A stretch of 64,000 nucleotides of DNA from Pseudomonas sp. B21-028 (GCF_024749045.1 NZ_CP087184.1:620001-684000); one strand, 5' to 3'; counted from the first letter of the stretch, positions 32,236 to 43,898 are shown. The notes: generated by a model not told the origin, from the sequence alone. Numbers and translations are program-made.

Positions 32236-32308
32236 CGCCCTATGAAAAAGGGCCCGAAACAGTCGAAATAACAATAAAGCAGCGACTTTTTTAAGAATAA
32301 AAAACCGA

Positions 32309-32324
32309 TGGCACGGCCCTTGCT
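32309..32324 (+). promoter_or_regulatory. Sigma-54 (-24/-12) promoter of the LIV-type operon
   Basis: TGGCACGGCCCTTGCT matches the RpoN consensus TGGCACG-N4-TTGCW exactly, with GG-N10-GC spacing. It lies 58 bases upstream of the binding-protein ATG. Confidence 0.85.
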
Positions 32325-32381
32325 CTGAGCTTTTCAGTGAAGTCGCAGTGCCAACTAAAAAAAACCTTGGAGCACCACCTC

Positions 32382-33518
32382 ATGTCCCAGACGTTTTACA
32401 AGAAAGGCTTTCTGGCCCTTGCCGTTACAGCGGCAATGGGTGTTTCCGCGTTTGCCCATGCAGACTTCAAGATCGGTGTAGCGGGTCCCATGACTGGCGC
32501 CAACGCAGCATTCGGCGAGCAGTACATGAAAGGGGCGCAGGCGGCAGCGGACGAAATCAACGCCAAGGGCGGCGTGAACGGCGAGAAGATCGTGCTGGTG
32601 CAGGGTGACGATGCGTGCGAGCCGAAGCAGGCCGTGGCCGTGGCCAACCGCTTTGTCGACCAGGACAAGGTGAACGCCGTGGTCGGTCACTTCTGCTCGT
32701 CCAATACCATCCCGGCCTCCGAGGTCTATGACGAAGCCGGCATCATGGCCGTCACCCCGGGCTCGACCAACCCCACCGTTACTGAGCGCGGCTTGAGCGC
32801 GATGTTCCGCATGTGCGGCCGTGACGACCAGCAGGGTATTGTGGCCGGCGACTACATCGTCGACGTGCTCAAGGGCAAGAAAGTCGTGGTCCTGCACGAC
32901 AAGGACACCTACGGCCAAGGCCTGGCGGATGCCACCAAGGCACAGCTGGAAAAGCGTGGTGTGAAGCCGGTGTTGTATGAAGGCCTGACCCGTGGCGAGA
33001 AAGACTTCAGCGCCGTGGTCACCAAGATCCGTGCGGCCGGTGCCGACGTGGTCTACTTCGGTGGTCTGCACCCGGAAGCCGGCCCGCTGGTTCGCCAGCT
33101 GCGTGAGCAAGGCCTCAAGGACGTGAAGTTCATGTCCGATGACGGCATTGTGACCGATGAACTGGTGACCACCGCCGGCGGCGCGCAATACGTCGATGGC
33201 GTGTACATGACCTTCGGCGCCGACCCACGCCTGCTGCCGGACAGCAAGTCGGTGGTAGACGCATTCCGTGCCAAGGGCACCGAGCCGGAAGGCTACACCC
33301 TGTATGCCTACGCTTCCGTCCAGACCCTGGCTGCTGCTTTCAATGGCGCCAAGAATAACAAGGGCGAAGACGCGGCCAAGTGGCTCAAGGCCAATCCGGT
33401 CCAGACCGTTATGGGCAAGAAGGAATGGGATTCCAAAGGCGACCTGAAAGTCTCTGACTACGTGGTCTACCAGTGGGACAAGGACGGCAAATACCATCAG
33501 CTGGAAAAACAGAAGTGA
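32382..33518 (+). CDS. LIV-family ABC transporter substrate-binding protein
   Basis: 378-residue periplasmic binding protein with a signal peptide (about residues 1-26, ending FAHA). The mature part is the Leu/Ile/Val-binding fold (FKIGVAGPMTGANAAFGEQ, GHFCSSNTIPASEVYDEAGI). GGAG lies nine bases before the ATG at 32382. It heads a five-gene operon behind a sigma-54 promoter. The set appears to be the P. aeruginosa PA4913-PA4909 type paralogue rather than BraCDEFG. Linkage to amaAB suggests a lysine-pathway intermediate, but this is inference. Confidence 0.92.
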   Translation: MSQTFYKKGFLALAVTAAMGVSAFAHADFKIGVAGPMTGANAAFGEQYMKGAQAAADEINAKGGVNGEKIVLVQGDDACEPKQAVAVANRFVDQDKVNAVVGHFCSSNTIPASEVYDEAGIMAVTPGSTNPTVTERGLSAMFRMCGRDDQQGIVAGDYIVDVLKGKKVVVLHDKDTYGQGLADATKAQLEKRGVKPVLYEGLTRGEKDFSAVVTKIRAAGADVVYFGGLHPEAGPLVRQLREQGLKDVKFMSDDGIVTDELVTTAGGAQYVDGVYMTFGADPRLLPDSKSVVDAFRAKGTEPEGYTLYAYASVQTLAAAFNGAKNNKGEDAAKWLKANPVQTVMGKKEWDSKGDLKVSDYVVYQWDKDGKYHQLEKQK

Positions 33519-33532
33519 CATGAACGGTTGAT

Positions 33533-33559
33533 CTGCCTGGCGCCCTGGGTGCCGGGCAG
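33533..33559 (+). terminator. Intercistronic hairpin after the binding-protein gene
   Basis: Stem CTGCCTGGC / GCCGGGCAG (33533-33541 with 33551-33559) without a T run. In binding-protein operons such hairpins protect the upstream message or reduce read-through, giving more binding protein than permease. The rest of the 170-base gap shows nothing further. Confidence 0.5.
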
Positions 33560-33688
33560 TTCCTCGCGTCCATGCAGTACCTGCCTTTTTCTCCCGAAAG
33601 CTGTGCGCCCACCGCGTAGCCTCGGCGGCTGAACCCCGGTCCGTCGCTGCGGTGTGCGTGCAGTCTTTCAAATGCGTGAGATTGCGTT

Positions 33689-34603
<915 letters not shown>

Positions 34604-34605
34604 GT

Positions 34606-35910
34606 ATGTCTGCTGCCAATAAACCGATTGATATCAAACAGAGCGTTATCGACGCGATCCTGGCGGGTCTGATCTCGCTGATCGTGTTCGGGCCGATTGT
34701 CGGCGTGGTGCTCGACGGCTACAGCTTCAACCTGCAACCGGCCCGTGTCGGCTGGCTGGTGGGGATCGTGATGATCGGGCGTTTTGTCTTGAGCCTGTTC
34801 CTGCAAACGCCCAAGGGCCTGAAGATTCTCCAGGGTTTCGAAAGTACCGGTTCCGGCGTGCATGTCCTGCCGCCGGACTACAAGTCGCGGCTGCGCTGGA
34901 TCATCCCGGCACTGATCGTGATTGCCATCGTCTTTCCGTTTTTCGCCAACAAATACGTGCTCACGGTGGTCATCCTCGGGCTGATCTACGTGCTGCTCGG
35001 CCTGGGCCTGAACATCGTGGTCGGCCTGGCGGGCCTGCTCGACCTGGGTTACGTGGCGTTCTACGCCATCGGTGCCTATGGCCTGGCGCTGGGGTATCAA
35101 TATCTGGGGCTGGGTTTCTGGACCGTGCTGCCGCTGGCGGCGATTGCGGCCGCGATGGCGGGATGTATATTGGGTTTCCCCGTGCTGCGAATGCACGGTG
35201 ACTACCTGGCGATCGTGACCCTGGGCTTCGGTGAAATCATCCGGCTGGTGCTCAATAACTGGCTGTCGTTCACCGGCGGGCCGAACGGCATGCCCGTGCC
35301 ATCGCCGACCTTTTTCGGCCTGGAATTCGGGCGCAGGGCCAAGGATGGAGGGGTGCCTTTCCATGAGTTCTTCGGCATGGACTACAACCCGAACCTGAAA
35401 TTCCTGTTCATCTACATCGTGTTGTTCATCGTTGTGTTGCTGGTGCTCTACGTCAAGCATCGCCTGACCCGCATGCCGGTCGGGCGCGCCTGGGAAGCCC
35501 TGCGCGAAGACGAGATCGCTTGTCGCTCCATGGGCCTGAACCATGTGCTGGTCAAGCTCTCGGCGTTCACCATTGGCGCTTCCACGGCCGGCCTGGCCGG
35601 GGTGTTCTTCGCCAGCTACCAGGGGTTCGTCAACCCCTCGTCGTTCACCTTCTTCGAGTCGGCGCTGATCCTGGCGATCGTGGTACTGGGTGGCATGGGC
35701 TCGACAGTGGGCGTGGTGATCGCGGCATTCGTGCTCACCGTGGCACCGGAATTGCTGCGCAGCTTCTCCGAATATCGTGTGCTGCTGTTCGGCGTACTGA
35801 TGGTGTTGATGATGATCTGGCGACCTCGCGGCTTGATCCGCATCAGCCGTACCGGTGTGACGCCGCGTAAAGGTGCCATAGCGCATGACGGAGGGCAGCG
35901 CCATGAGTGA
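34606..35910 (+). CDS. livM: LIV-family ABC transporter permease LivM
   Basis: 434 residues, the longer LivM type with an N-terminal extra membrane part. GLAGLLDLGYVAFYAIGAY and the coupling loop VVLGGMGSTVGVVIAAF are family signatures. ATG at 34606 lies two bases after the livH stop; an in-frame extension upstream reads through livH in another frame and is not real. The C-terminus overlaps livG by eight bases. Confidence 0.94.
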   Translation: MSAANKPIDIKQSVIDAILAGLISLIVFGPIVGVVLDGYSFNLQPARVGWLVGIVMIGRFVLSLFLQTPKGLKILQGFESTGSGVHVLPPDYKSRLRWIIPALIVIAIVFPFFANKYVLTVVILGLIYVLLGLGLNIVVGLAGLLDLGYVAFYAIGAYGLALGYQYLGLGFWTVLPLAAIAAAMAGCILGFPVLRMHGDYLAIVTLGFGEIIRLVLNNWLSFTGGPNGMPVPSPTFFGLEFGRRAKDGGVPFHEFFGMDYNPNLKFLFIYIVLFIVVLLVLYVKHRLTRMPVGRAWEALREDEIACRSMGLNHVLVKLSAFTIGASTAGLAGVFFASYQGFVNPSSFTFFESALILAIVVLGGMGSTVGVVIAAFVLTVAPELLRSFSEYRVLLFGVLMVLMMIWRPRGLIRISRTGVTPRKGAIAHDGGQRHE

Positions 35911-36775
35911 AGTCGTACTCCAGGTCGAAAACCTGATGATGCAATTCGGTGGCATCAAGGCCCTCAGTGACGTCAGTCTGCAGGTCAAGCGCAATTCGAT
36001 CTTTGCCCTGATCGGTCCCAACGGTGCCGGCAAGACCACGGTGTTCAACTGCCTGACCGGGTTCTACAAGGCCACGGGCGGCAAGATCGAACTCAACGTG
36101 CGCGGCGAGCGGACGAACGTTATCAAGCTGCTGGGCGAAGCGTTTCGCCCGACCGATTTCGTGTCACCGGCATCCTTCGCCAGCCGGATGTACTACAAGA
36201 TGTTCGGCGGCACTCACCTGGTGAACCGTGCCGGCCTGGCGCGGACTTTCCAGAACATCCGCCTGTTCAAGGAAATGTCGGTACTGGAAAACCTGCTGGT
36301 GGCCCAGCATATGTGGGTCAACCGCAGCCTGCTGGCGGGCATCCTCAACACCAAGGGTTACCGCAAGGCCGAAAGCGATGCGCTGGACCACGCCTTCTAC
36401 TGGCTCGAAGTCGTGGACCTGGTGGACTGTGCCAACCGCCTGGCGGGTGAGCTTTCCTATGGTCAGCAACGGCGCCTGGAAATTGCCCGGGCCATGTGCA
36501 CCCGCCCTCAGATCATCTGCCTCGACGAACCGGCCGCCGGCCTCAATCCTCAGGAAACCGAAGCGCTGAGCGCGATGATCCGGCTGCTGCGCGACGAGCA
36601 CGATCTGACCGTGGTGCTGATCGAACACGACATGGGCATGGTAATGAGCATTTCCGACCACATCGTGGTGCTGGACCACGGCAACGTCATCGCCGAGGGC
36701 GGTCCGGAGGCGATTCGCAACGATCCGAAGGTGATCGCGGCCTACCTGGGTGCCGATGAAGAGGAACTGGTATGA
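35903..36775 (+). CDS. livG: LIV-family ABC transporter ATP-binding protein LivG
   Basis: 290-residue ATPase with Walker A GPNGAGKT, signature LSYGQQRR and Walker B ICLDEPAAGLNP. It carries an insertion of about 40 residues between Walker A and the Q-loop region (GERTNVIKLLGEAFRPTDF ...), absent from canonical BraF. GGAGG lies eight bases upstream of ATG 35903; an ATG at 35885 is in frame. The stop overlaps livF by four bases. Confidence 0.94.
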   Translation: MSEVVLQVENLMMQFGGIKALSDVSLQVKRNSIFALIGPNGAGKTTVFNCLTGFYKATGGKIELNVRGERTNVIKLLGEAFRPTDFVSPASFASRMYYKMFGGTHLVNRAGLARTFQNIRLFKEMSVLENLLVAQHMWVNRSLLAGILNTKGYRKAESDALDHAFYWLEVVDLVDCANRLAGELSYGQQRRLEIARAMCTRPQIICLDEPAAGLNPQETEALSAMIRLLRDEHDLTVVLIEHDMGMVMSISDHIVVLDHGNVIAEGGPEAIRNDPKVIAAYLGADEEELV

Positions 36776-37488
36776 GTGGACCGATCCTCGAACTCAAGGA
36801 ACTGGACGTGTTCTACGGGCCGATCCAGGCCCTGAAGAAAGTCTCGATGCACATTGGCGAAGGTGAGACCGTGAGCCTGATCGGCTCCAACGGTGCCGGC
36901 AAGTCCACGCTGCTGATGTCGATCTTCGGCCAGCCGCGCGCGGCCAGCGGGCAGATCATCTACCAGGGCGTGGACATCACCCACAAGTCGTCTCACTACA
37001 TCGCGTCCAACGGCATCGCGCAGTCGCCGGAAGGGCGGCGGGTGTTCCCCGACATGACCGTCGAGGAGAACCTGCTGATGGGCACCATCCCTATCGGTGA
37101 CAAGCACGCCAGCGAAGACATGCAGCGCATGTTCGATCTGTTCCCACGGCTCAAGGAGCGACGCAACCAGCGGGCCATGACCATGTCCGGTGGCGAGCAG
37201 CAAATGCTCGCCATTGCCCGGGCATTGATGAGCCGGCCGAAGTTGTTGCTGCTCGATGAGCCGAGCCTGGGGTTGGCGCCGATCGTGGTGAAACAGATCT
37301 TCGCCACCCTGCGGGAACTGGCGTCCACCGGGATGACCATCTTCCTGGTGGAACAGAACGCCAACCACGCCCTCAGGTTGTCGGACCGGGCCTATGTGAT
37401 GGTCAACGGCGAAATCCGCCTGACCGGCACCGGCAAGGAGCTGCTCGCCAACGAGGAGGTGCGCAACGCGTACCTGGGCGGACACTGA
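36772..37488 (+). CDS. livF: LIV-family ABC transporter ATP-binding protein LivF
   Basis: 238-residue ATPase, normal for LivF: Walker A GSNGAGKS, signature MSGGEQQ, Walker B LLLLDEPSLGLAP and an EQN switch. Starts in the livG stop codon (ATGA). Last gene of the operon, followed by a terminator. Confidence 0.95.
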   Translation: MSGPILELKELDVFYGPIQALKKVSMHIGEGETVSLIGSNGAGKSTLLMSIFGQPRAASGQIIYQGVDITHKSSHYIASNGIAQSPEGRRVFPDMTVEENLLMGTIPIGDKHASEDMQRMFDLFPRLKERRNQRAMTMSGGEQQMLAIARALMSRPKLLLLDEPSLGLAPIVVKQIFATLRELASTGMTIFLVEQNANHALRLSDRAYVMVNGEIRLTGTGKELLANEEVRNAYLGGH

Positions 37489-37501
37489 CGCGGATGCGGC
37501 A

Positions 37502-37533
37502 AAAAAAAGCCGGCGAGTGATCGCCGGTTTTTT
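37502..37533 (+). terminator. Terminator after livF
   Basis: A run, stem CCGGCGA / TCGCCGG (37510-37516 with 37521-37527), loop GTGA, then T run. Works in both directions by symmetry. Confidence 0.9.
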
Positions 37534-37555
37534 ATTGCCTTCAGAACCCCACCAC

Positions 37556-37651
37556 CCCTGTGGGGGCGAGCCTGCTCGCGATAGAGATGGAACGGTCGGC
37601 ATCTCTGTGGCTGATCCACCGCTTTCGCGAGCAGGCTCGCTCCCACAGGGG
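37556..37651. repeat. REPIN (paired REP palindromes)
   Basis: CCCCTGTGGGGGCGAGCCTG arm and inverted CAGGCTCGCTCCCACAGGGG arm, after the liv operon terminator. Confidence 0.88.
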
Positions 37652-37672
37652 AAATTGATGTGGCGGAAGAAT

Positions 37673-39105
<1,433 letters not shown>

Positions 39106-39116
39106 CGGCATGTCCC

Positions 39117-39247
39117 TGTGGCGAGGGGATTTATCCCCGCTGGGTTGCGAAGCAGCCCCAAAAGCAGTCACCTCAATCTAGCTGACACCGAGTTGGCTGA
39201 TTTTAGGGCTGCTTCGCAGCCCGCCGGGGATAAATCCCCTCGCCACA
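39117..39247. repeat. Paired REP element, GTGGCGAGGGGATTTATCCCC class
   Basis: Inverted arms at both ends and inner GGGCTGCTTCGCAGCCC-type stem, between the convergent SDR and AGE-family genes. Confidence 0.9.
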
Positions 39248-39254
39248 AACAGCG

Positions 39255-40388
39255 TCAGCTCAGGTAATCGGCCAATCCGCGATAGCAGGTCATCAGGTGA
39301 TACGGAGTGGTGGAAGGCATGTCCCGGCGACTGACGAGGCCGTCGGCGTCGAGGCATTCGTTCCACCCTCCGGCATGCAGGAAATGCTGTTGCAGAGCCT
39401 GTAACTGATGCAGCAACACGTCCTGGCTTCCCGGGCGCAGGGTGAGGGCGCGCAGGTACTCGGCCTGGGCCCAGATGCGTTGGGTGGCGTCACGTGCGAC
39501 GGCCTCCGGCACCGGGTTCAGCATGGCGCACACCGCAGCGGACTGCGGGTCCACGCCCTGTTGCTCGGTATAGCCAAAGCTTCGCTCCAGGGTGGCGCGC
39601 AACTTGCCGCCCTGCAGCAGAGGCGACGAGGCCAGCAGGAAATACCACTCGAACTGGTGTCCCGGCTCATACCAGTTATCCACAGACTTGAGCGGTTTCT
39701 CCATCATCACGCCCAGCTTCGGCTCAATGAAGCGCTTGGACATTCCGTCACACAGGCCCAGCAATGCCTGGCGAACGTTGGCGTCTTCGCGGACCGAGAG
39801 GGTGGCGAGGAAGGCTTCGGCCAGGTGCATCAGGGGGTTCTGCAACGGGCCGGATCCGAGGGTTGACCAATCGCGCTTGAGGCTGGCCTCGTAGAGACCG
39901 TCGCCGCTGGCAAAGCGCCGGGCAATGACTTCCAGGGCGGCGTTGAGCACCGATTCCACCAGCGGCTCGCGAACCTTGCCCCAGTAATGGGCGCAGGCGA
40001 ACAGGATGAAGGCGTGGGTGTAGAGGTCCTTGCCGGTGTCCAGCGGGGCGCCTTGCGGGTCGATGCTGTAGAACCAGCCACCGTGTTCGCCATCGTGGAA
40101 GTGCCGCTGCAGCGAGCGGAACAGCGCCGCGGCCCGTTCTTCGGCCCCGGTCACTTCGCCGATCAGGCTGGCGAACACATACAGCTGTCTTGCGCAGGCC
40201 ATCGCGCGGTAGCGTTGGGGCGGCAACGGCGCGTGGGTGGCATCCAGGGATTCGTAGGGCAATGCCAGTTCGGCATTCCAGCCCGGGCCTTGCCACATGG
40301 GCACGATCACCTCGTGAAAATGCTGGCGCACTGTTGCGAACAGGGCGATCAACTCAGGCGAAGGAGCGGGGCGGGAAGCATCGGGCAT
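39255..40388 (-). CDS. AGE-family epimerase/isomerase
   Basis: 377 residues of the (alpha/alpha)6-barrel family that includes N-acylglucosamine 2-epimerase and mannose isomerase. Features: a C-terminal WNECLDADG and the HQFEWYFLLA segment (about residues 246-255), a typical active-site His region, and the DLYTHAFILFACAHY stretch. The sugar substrate is not clear; mannose isomerase is my best guess. A perfect DnaA-box sequence (39676-39684) occurs within the coding sequence, possibly by chance. Confidence 0.85.
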   Translation of the reverse strand: MPDASRPAPSPELIALFATVRQHFHEVIVPMWQGPGWNAELALPYESLDATHAPLPPQRYRAMACARQLYVFASLIGEVTGAEERAAALFRSLQRHFHDGEHGGWFYSIDPQGAPLDTGKDLYTHAFILFACAHYWGKVREPLVESVLNAALEVIARRFASGDGLYEASLKRDWSTLGSGPLQNPLMHLAEAFLATLSVREDANVRQALLGLCDGMSKRFIEPKLGVMMEKPLKSVDNWYEPGHQFEWYFLLASSPLLQGGKLRATLERSFGYTEQQGVDPQSAAVCAMLNPVPEAVARDATQRIWAQAEYLRALTLRPGSQDVLLHQLQALQQHFLHAGGWNECLDADGLVSRRDMPSTTPYHLMTCYRGLADYLS

Positions 40389-40472
40389 GGGCGGACGTCG
40401 TCACGGCAGGGGCGATTGCGCGACATGGTAGCAGAGTGACCGACTTCAGATGGGTAGCGCCTGCAAGTCTGT

Positions 40473-40544
40473 CATCGCGAGCGGGCTCGCTCCCACATGG
40501 ACGGCGTACACCCATCGACTGTGGGAGCGAGCCTGCTCGCGATG
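40473..40544. repeat. REP pair in reversed arrangement
   Basis: CATCGCGAGCGGGCTCGCTC (left) then TGTGGGAGCGAGCCTGCTC (right): the two REPs meet at their CCCACA/TGTGGG ends, opposite to most pairs in this window. Confidence 0.85.
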
Positions 40545-40567
40545 AGGCCCGTACAGGCACTGAAAAA

Positions 40568-41140
40568 TCAACCAGCCAACAACCAGACCCCAACCCCCGC
40601 CGAAGCCGCGCCCGCCAGCCGCACCAAAGGCACAGCCGCTCGCGGCAACGCGCGAACCAGGGCGAAACCTGCGCCATGCAGCGCCGCCGTCGCAGCAACG
40701 AACCCGGCCGCATACGCCCACGGGCTCGACATGTCCGGCAGCTCCAGCTCATGGGCCACGCCATGGAACAACGCAAACAATGCCGTTGCGGCAACCGCCA
40801 GGCTCAATGGCGGACGCACGGCCAGCGCCACCGCCAGGCCCAGAGCCAGCACCGAGGCGGCAATCCCGCTTTCCAATGCCGGCAACTGCAGGCCTGCGAA
40901 GCCGAACAAGCCGCCGAGCAGCATCGTGCCGATGAACGTTCCAGGCAGCGCCCAGCGTGCGGCGCCTTGCTGTTGTGCCGCCCACAAGCCGACCGCGAGC
41001 ATGGCGAGCAGGTGATCCAGGCCGCCGATGGGGTGCCCGAGGCCGGCGATCAGGCCATTGTCGCCATGGCCAGGATGGGCGAAGGCCAGGGTCGGGGCCA
41101 GCAGCAGGGCGAGAGTGCCGAGAATGCGTTTGGGTGTCAT
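40568..41140 (-). CDS. ureJ: HupE/UreJ family nickel-related membrane protein
   Basis: 190-residue protein with a signal-like first segment, then HPGHGD, HPIGGLDHLL and about six hydrophobic helices. Members are nickel/cobalt permeases next to hydrogenase or urease genes. It is the last gene of the minus-strand run ureE-ureF-ureG-ureJ, 31 bases after ureG, so a role in nickel supply to urease is likely. Confidence 0.9.
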   Translation of the reverse strand: MTPKRILGTLALLLAPTLAFAHPGHGDNGLIAGLGHPIGGLDHLLAMLAVGLWAAQQQGAARWALPGTFIGTMLLGGLFGFAGLQLPALESGIAASVLALGLAVALAVRPPLSLAVAATALFALFHGVAHELELPDMSSPWAYAAGFVAATAALHGAGFALVRALPRAAVPLVRLAGAASAGVGVWLLAG

Positions 41141-41171
41141 GAAAAAGCTTCCTTGTTGAGAGTTCGAAAGG

Positions 41172-41786
41172 TCAGGCCGCCGTCAGCAGGCCCTGGCGCT
41201 CGATGAAAGCGATGATCTCGTCCAGGCCCTGGCCGGTTTTCTGGTTGCTGAACACGAATGGCTTGCCATTGCGCATCCGTCGGGTGTCGCTGTCCATCAT
41301 CTCCAGGGAGGCGCCTACCAGCGGTGCCAGGTCGATTTTATTGATCACCAGCAAGTCGGACTTGCAGATACCCGGCCCCCCCTTGCGTGGCAACTTGTCC
41401 CCAGCCGATACGTCGATAACGTAAAGGGTCAGGTCTGACAGTTCCGGGCTGAAGGTCGCCGAGAGGTTGTCGCCGCCGGACTCCACCAGGATCAGATCCA
41501 GCCCCGGGAAGCGCCGGTTCAACTGGTCCACTGCTTCGAGATTGATCGAGGCGTCTTCGCGAATGGCCGTGTGCGGGCAGCCGCCGGTTTCGACGCCAAT
41601 GATCCGCTCCGGCGCGAGGGCTTCGTTGCGGACCAGAAAGTCGGCGTCTTCGCGGGTGTAGATATCGTTGGTGACCACCGCGAGGTTGTAGCGCTCGCGC
41701 AGGGCCAGGCACAGGGCCAGGGTCAGGGCGGTCTTGCCGGAGCCCACCGGGCCGCCGATGCCGACGCGCAGGGGTTGTGTGTTCAT
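41172..41786 (-). CDS. ureG: Urease accessory GTPase UreG
   Basis: 204 residues. SIMIBI-class GTPase whose hydrolysis drives nickel insertion into apo-urease with UreD and UreF. P-loop GGPVGSGKT (residues 11-19), the nickel-binding Cys-Pro-His (CPH) motif and NKID are present. Nine bases after ureF. Confidence 0.98.
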   Translation of the reverse strand: MNTQPLRVGIGGPVGSGKTALTLALCLALRERYNLAVVTNDIYTREDADFLVRNEALAPERIIGVETGGCPHTAIREDASINLEAVDQLNRRFPGLDLILVESGGDNLSATFSPELSDLTLYVIDVSAGDKLPRKGGPGICKSDLLVINKIDLAPLVGASLEMMDSDTRRMRNGKPFVFSNQKTGQGLDEIIAFIERQGLLTAA

Positions 41787-41795
41787 GTGTGTCTC

Positions 41796-42470
41796 CTAGG
41801 AACGGAACAGACGGCTGTACTGGCGCTCATGGGCCATACACGCCAGGGACAGGCCAAACGCGGCGCTGCCGTAATGCTCGGGGTCGATGTTCGAAGCGTT
41901 GTACTGGGCCTGTTGCAGCAGTGGCAGCAGCTCGCTGGTCAGGCGCTGGGCGGCTTGCTGGCCGAGGGGAAGTGTTTTCATCAACACCGCCAGTTGGTTT
42001 TCCAGCCAGCTCCACAGCCAGGCGGCGAGCGCGTCCTCGGGGGTTATGTCCCAGGCACGGGCGGCCAGGGCCCAGCCCAGGGCCAGGTGTGGTTCGCTGC
42101 GCTGTTCGAGGAAGTGTCGGGCGGCACCGTCGAGTTCCGGCAGGCCGCCGAGCAGTTGCTGCAACGAATAGCCCATCTGCCGACTTTCCTGATACAGCTC
42201 GCGGGTTTCCCGGCTGGCGCGGTGTGCTTCGCAGTGTTGCTCCAGGGCGTCCCAATCGTCGGCCGCGGCGGCGGTGCAATGGGCGAGCAGCAGGGGCGCT
42301 TCGAAGCGCGCCAGGTTCAGCAGCAACTGATCGCCGATCCATTGGCGTGCGTCGTCGGCCGTCTCGACCTGGCCGTTATCCACCGCCATTTCCAGCCCTT
42401 GGGAATAGCTGTAGCCGCCGATGGGCAACTGCGGGCTGGCCAGACGCAACAGCGCCCAGGCCGGATTCAT
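41796..42470 (-). CDS. ureF: Urease accessory protein UreF
   Basis: 224 residues, all-helical protein that bridges UreG and UreD on apo-urease and gates GTP hydrolysis. PQLPIGGYSYSQGLE near the N-terminus is the family signature. Overlaps ureE by four bases. Confidence 0.97.
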   Translation of the reverse strand: MNPAWALLRLASPQLPIGGYSYSQGLEMAVDNGQVETADDARQWIGDQLLLNLARFEAPLLLAHCTAAAADDWDALEQHCEAHRASRETRELYQESRQMGYSLQQLLGGLPELDGAARHFLEQRSEPHLALGWALAARAWDITPEDALAAWLWSWLENQLAVLMKTLPLGQQAAQRLTSELLPLLQQAQYNASNIDPEHYGSAAFGLSLACMAHERQYSRLFRS

Positions 42471-42967
42471 GTGCGCACGCCGAATTGATGCAGGCGCGGT
42501 GCATAGTTGAAGTCTTCGTCGCCGTGCCGCGAATGGTGATGGCCGCCACCATAGGCGCCGTGCTCGGGCTGGAAGGGGGCTTCGATGGCGGCAACGCTGG
42601 CGCCCAGTTGTTCGAGCATCGCCTTGAGCACGTAATCGTCCAGCAGGCGCAACCAGCCGTCGCCTACTTGCAGGGCAACATGGCGATTACCCAGGTGGTA
42701 GGCCGCACGCGTCAGCTCGAACCCGTTGGCGCAGGTGACATGCAGCAGTTGTTCGGGACGGGCGCAGACACGCACGATGCGGCCGTCCTCGGCCTGGAGG
42801 TATTCGCCGTCATGAAGCGGCGGCTGGCCCCGCTCCAAAAACAATCCCACGTCTTCGCCCTCGGCACTGAAACAGCGCAGGCGGCTTTTGCTGCGGGCAT
42901 CGAAAGTCAGGTGAAGCTCGGCATCCCAGCGGGGTTGGGTGTCGATTCTGCGATGAATCACCAGCAT
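42467..42967 (-). CDS. ureE: Urease accessory protein UreE
   Basis: 166-residue nickel metallochaperone. N-terminal peptide-binding domain, central metal-binding domain with YHLGNRHVALQ, and a His-containing C-terminal tail (GGGHHHSRHGDEDF) for extra nickel. First gene of the ureEFG-ureJ run. Confidence 0.97.
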   Translation of the reverse strand: MLVIHRRIDTQPRWDAELHLTFDARSKSRLRCFSAEGEDVGLFLERGQPPLHDGEYLQAEDGRIVRVCARPEQLLHVTCANGFELTRAAYHLGNRHVALQVGDGWLRLLDDYVLKAMLEQLGASVAAIEAPFQPEHGAYGGGHHHSRHGDEDFNYAPRLHQFGVRT

Positions 42968-43131
42968 CGGAGTGCTTCCAGCAATGAACGGTGCTGTGTT
43001 TAGAGCAAGGGGCTTGCCAATCGATGATGGTGTAGGAAATAGGCGTGGGAGGCCTGGGGCAATCTTTAAACTCGTTCCGAACTGGTGCGCACCGCGATGG
43101 GCTTGCCCTGTTTTGTGGCGTTCGACGAACC

Positions 43132-43222
43132 CTGTGGGAGCGAGCCTGCTCGCGATGGCGGAGTATCAGGCACATAGAGGATCACTGATCCACCGCCATC
43201 GCGAGCAGGCTCGCTCCCACAG
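43132..43222. repeat. REPIN (paired REP palindromes)
   Basis: CTGTGGGAGCGAGCCTGCTC and inverted copy, with GCGATGGCGG/CCGCCATCGC extension, between desT and ureE. Confidence 0.9.
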
Positions 43223-43227
43223 GGGGA

Positions 43228-43860
43228 TTACTCAGTGCTGCCCAAGCCTTGCCAATGCTTGAGGCCGATAAAGATAAACCGCAATTGCTGGGTGATCTTC
43301 GCCTGGGGCGTGAGGTGATCGGGGGGCGCTTCGGCGGGAGGGTCGATGATGTCGGGCAGGGTGGCGAACACGCTCTTGACGATGAGGTCGGCCATCACGC
43401 TCAGCCCGGCCAGGTCCAGGTGCTGCAGCTTCGGCATCAACGCCAGGTCGGCGGCCAGGTCCGAGCTGATGGCTTCGCGCAGTTGTGCGATGGCCTGGCG
43501 TACTGGCAGGGAGCCGCCGTATTGTTCACGGGCAAGAAACAGGAATTGCGATCGGTTGGCTTGCACCACGTCGAGGAAGATCCGCACCGAGGCATCAATG
43601 ATGCCGCCCATGACGAATTCATTGTGACGCACCAGCCGGATGGTTTCGCGGAAGGTCTGGCCCACTTCGCTGACCAGCGCCAGGCCCAATTGATCCATGT
43701 CGTCGAAATGCCGATAGAAACCGGTGGGTACAATGCCCGCCGTCCTGGCCACTTCGCGCAGGCTCAGGCTGCCGAACCCCCGGCCGGACTCCATCAAATG
43801 ACGGGCCGCATCCATCAGGGCAATTCGGGTCTGTTGTTTCTGTTCGGCGCGGGGCAACAT
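43228..43860 (-). CDS. desT: TetR-family regulator DesT
   Basis: 210 residues, closely resembling P. aeruginosa DesT (PA4890): LPRAEQKQQTRIALMDAARH, then GFGSLSLREVARTAGIVPTGFYRHF helix-turn-helix and the FLFLAREQYGGS ligand-domain segment. DesT senses the ratio of saturated to unsaturated acyl-CoA and represses desCB in P. aeruginosa. I start at 43860 by that similarity. The gene neighbours ureE, as in P. aeruginosa, but desCB are not on its other side here. Confidence 0.9.
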   Translation of the reverse strand: MLPRAEQKQQTRIALMDAARHLMESGRGFGSLSLREVARTAGIVPTGFYRHFDDMDQLGLALVSEVGQTFRETIRLVRHNEFVMGGIIDASVRIFLDVVQANRSQFLFLAREQYGGSLPVRQAIAQLREAISSDLAADLALMPKLQHLDLAGLSVMADLIVKSVFATLPDIIDPPAEAPPDHLTPQAKITQQLRFIFIGLKHWQGLGSTE

Positions 43861-43898
43861 CGCAGGACTGACTTCCGAGTCACGGGAGCGACGCACTT

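Noticed and set aside
32103..32294. Small Cys/Trp-rich reading frame upstream of the LIV-type operon
   Set aside because: It coincides with the GGTTGYA repeat array, whose period creates the apparent regular residues; no RBS; better explained as regulatory DNA.
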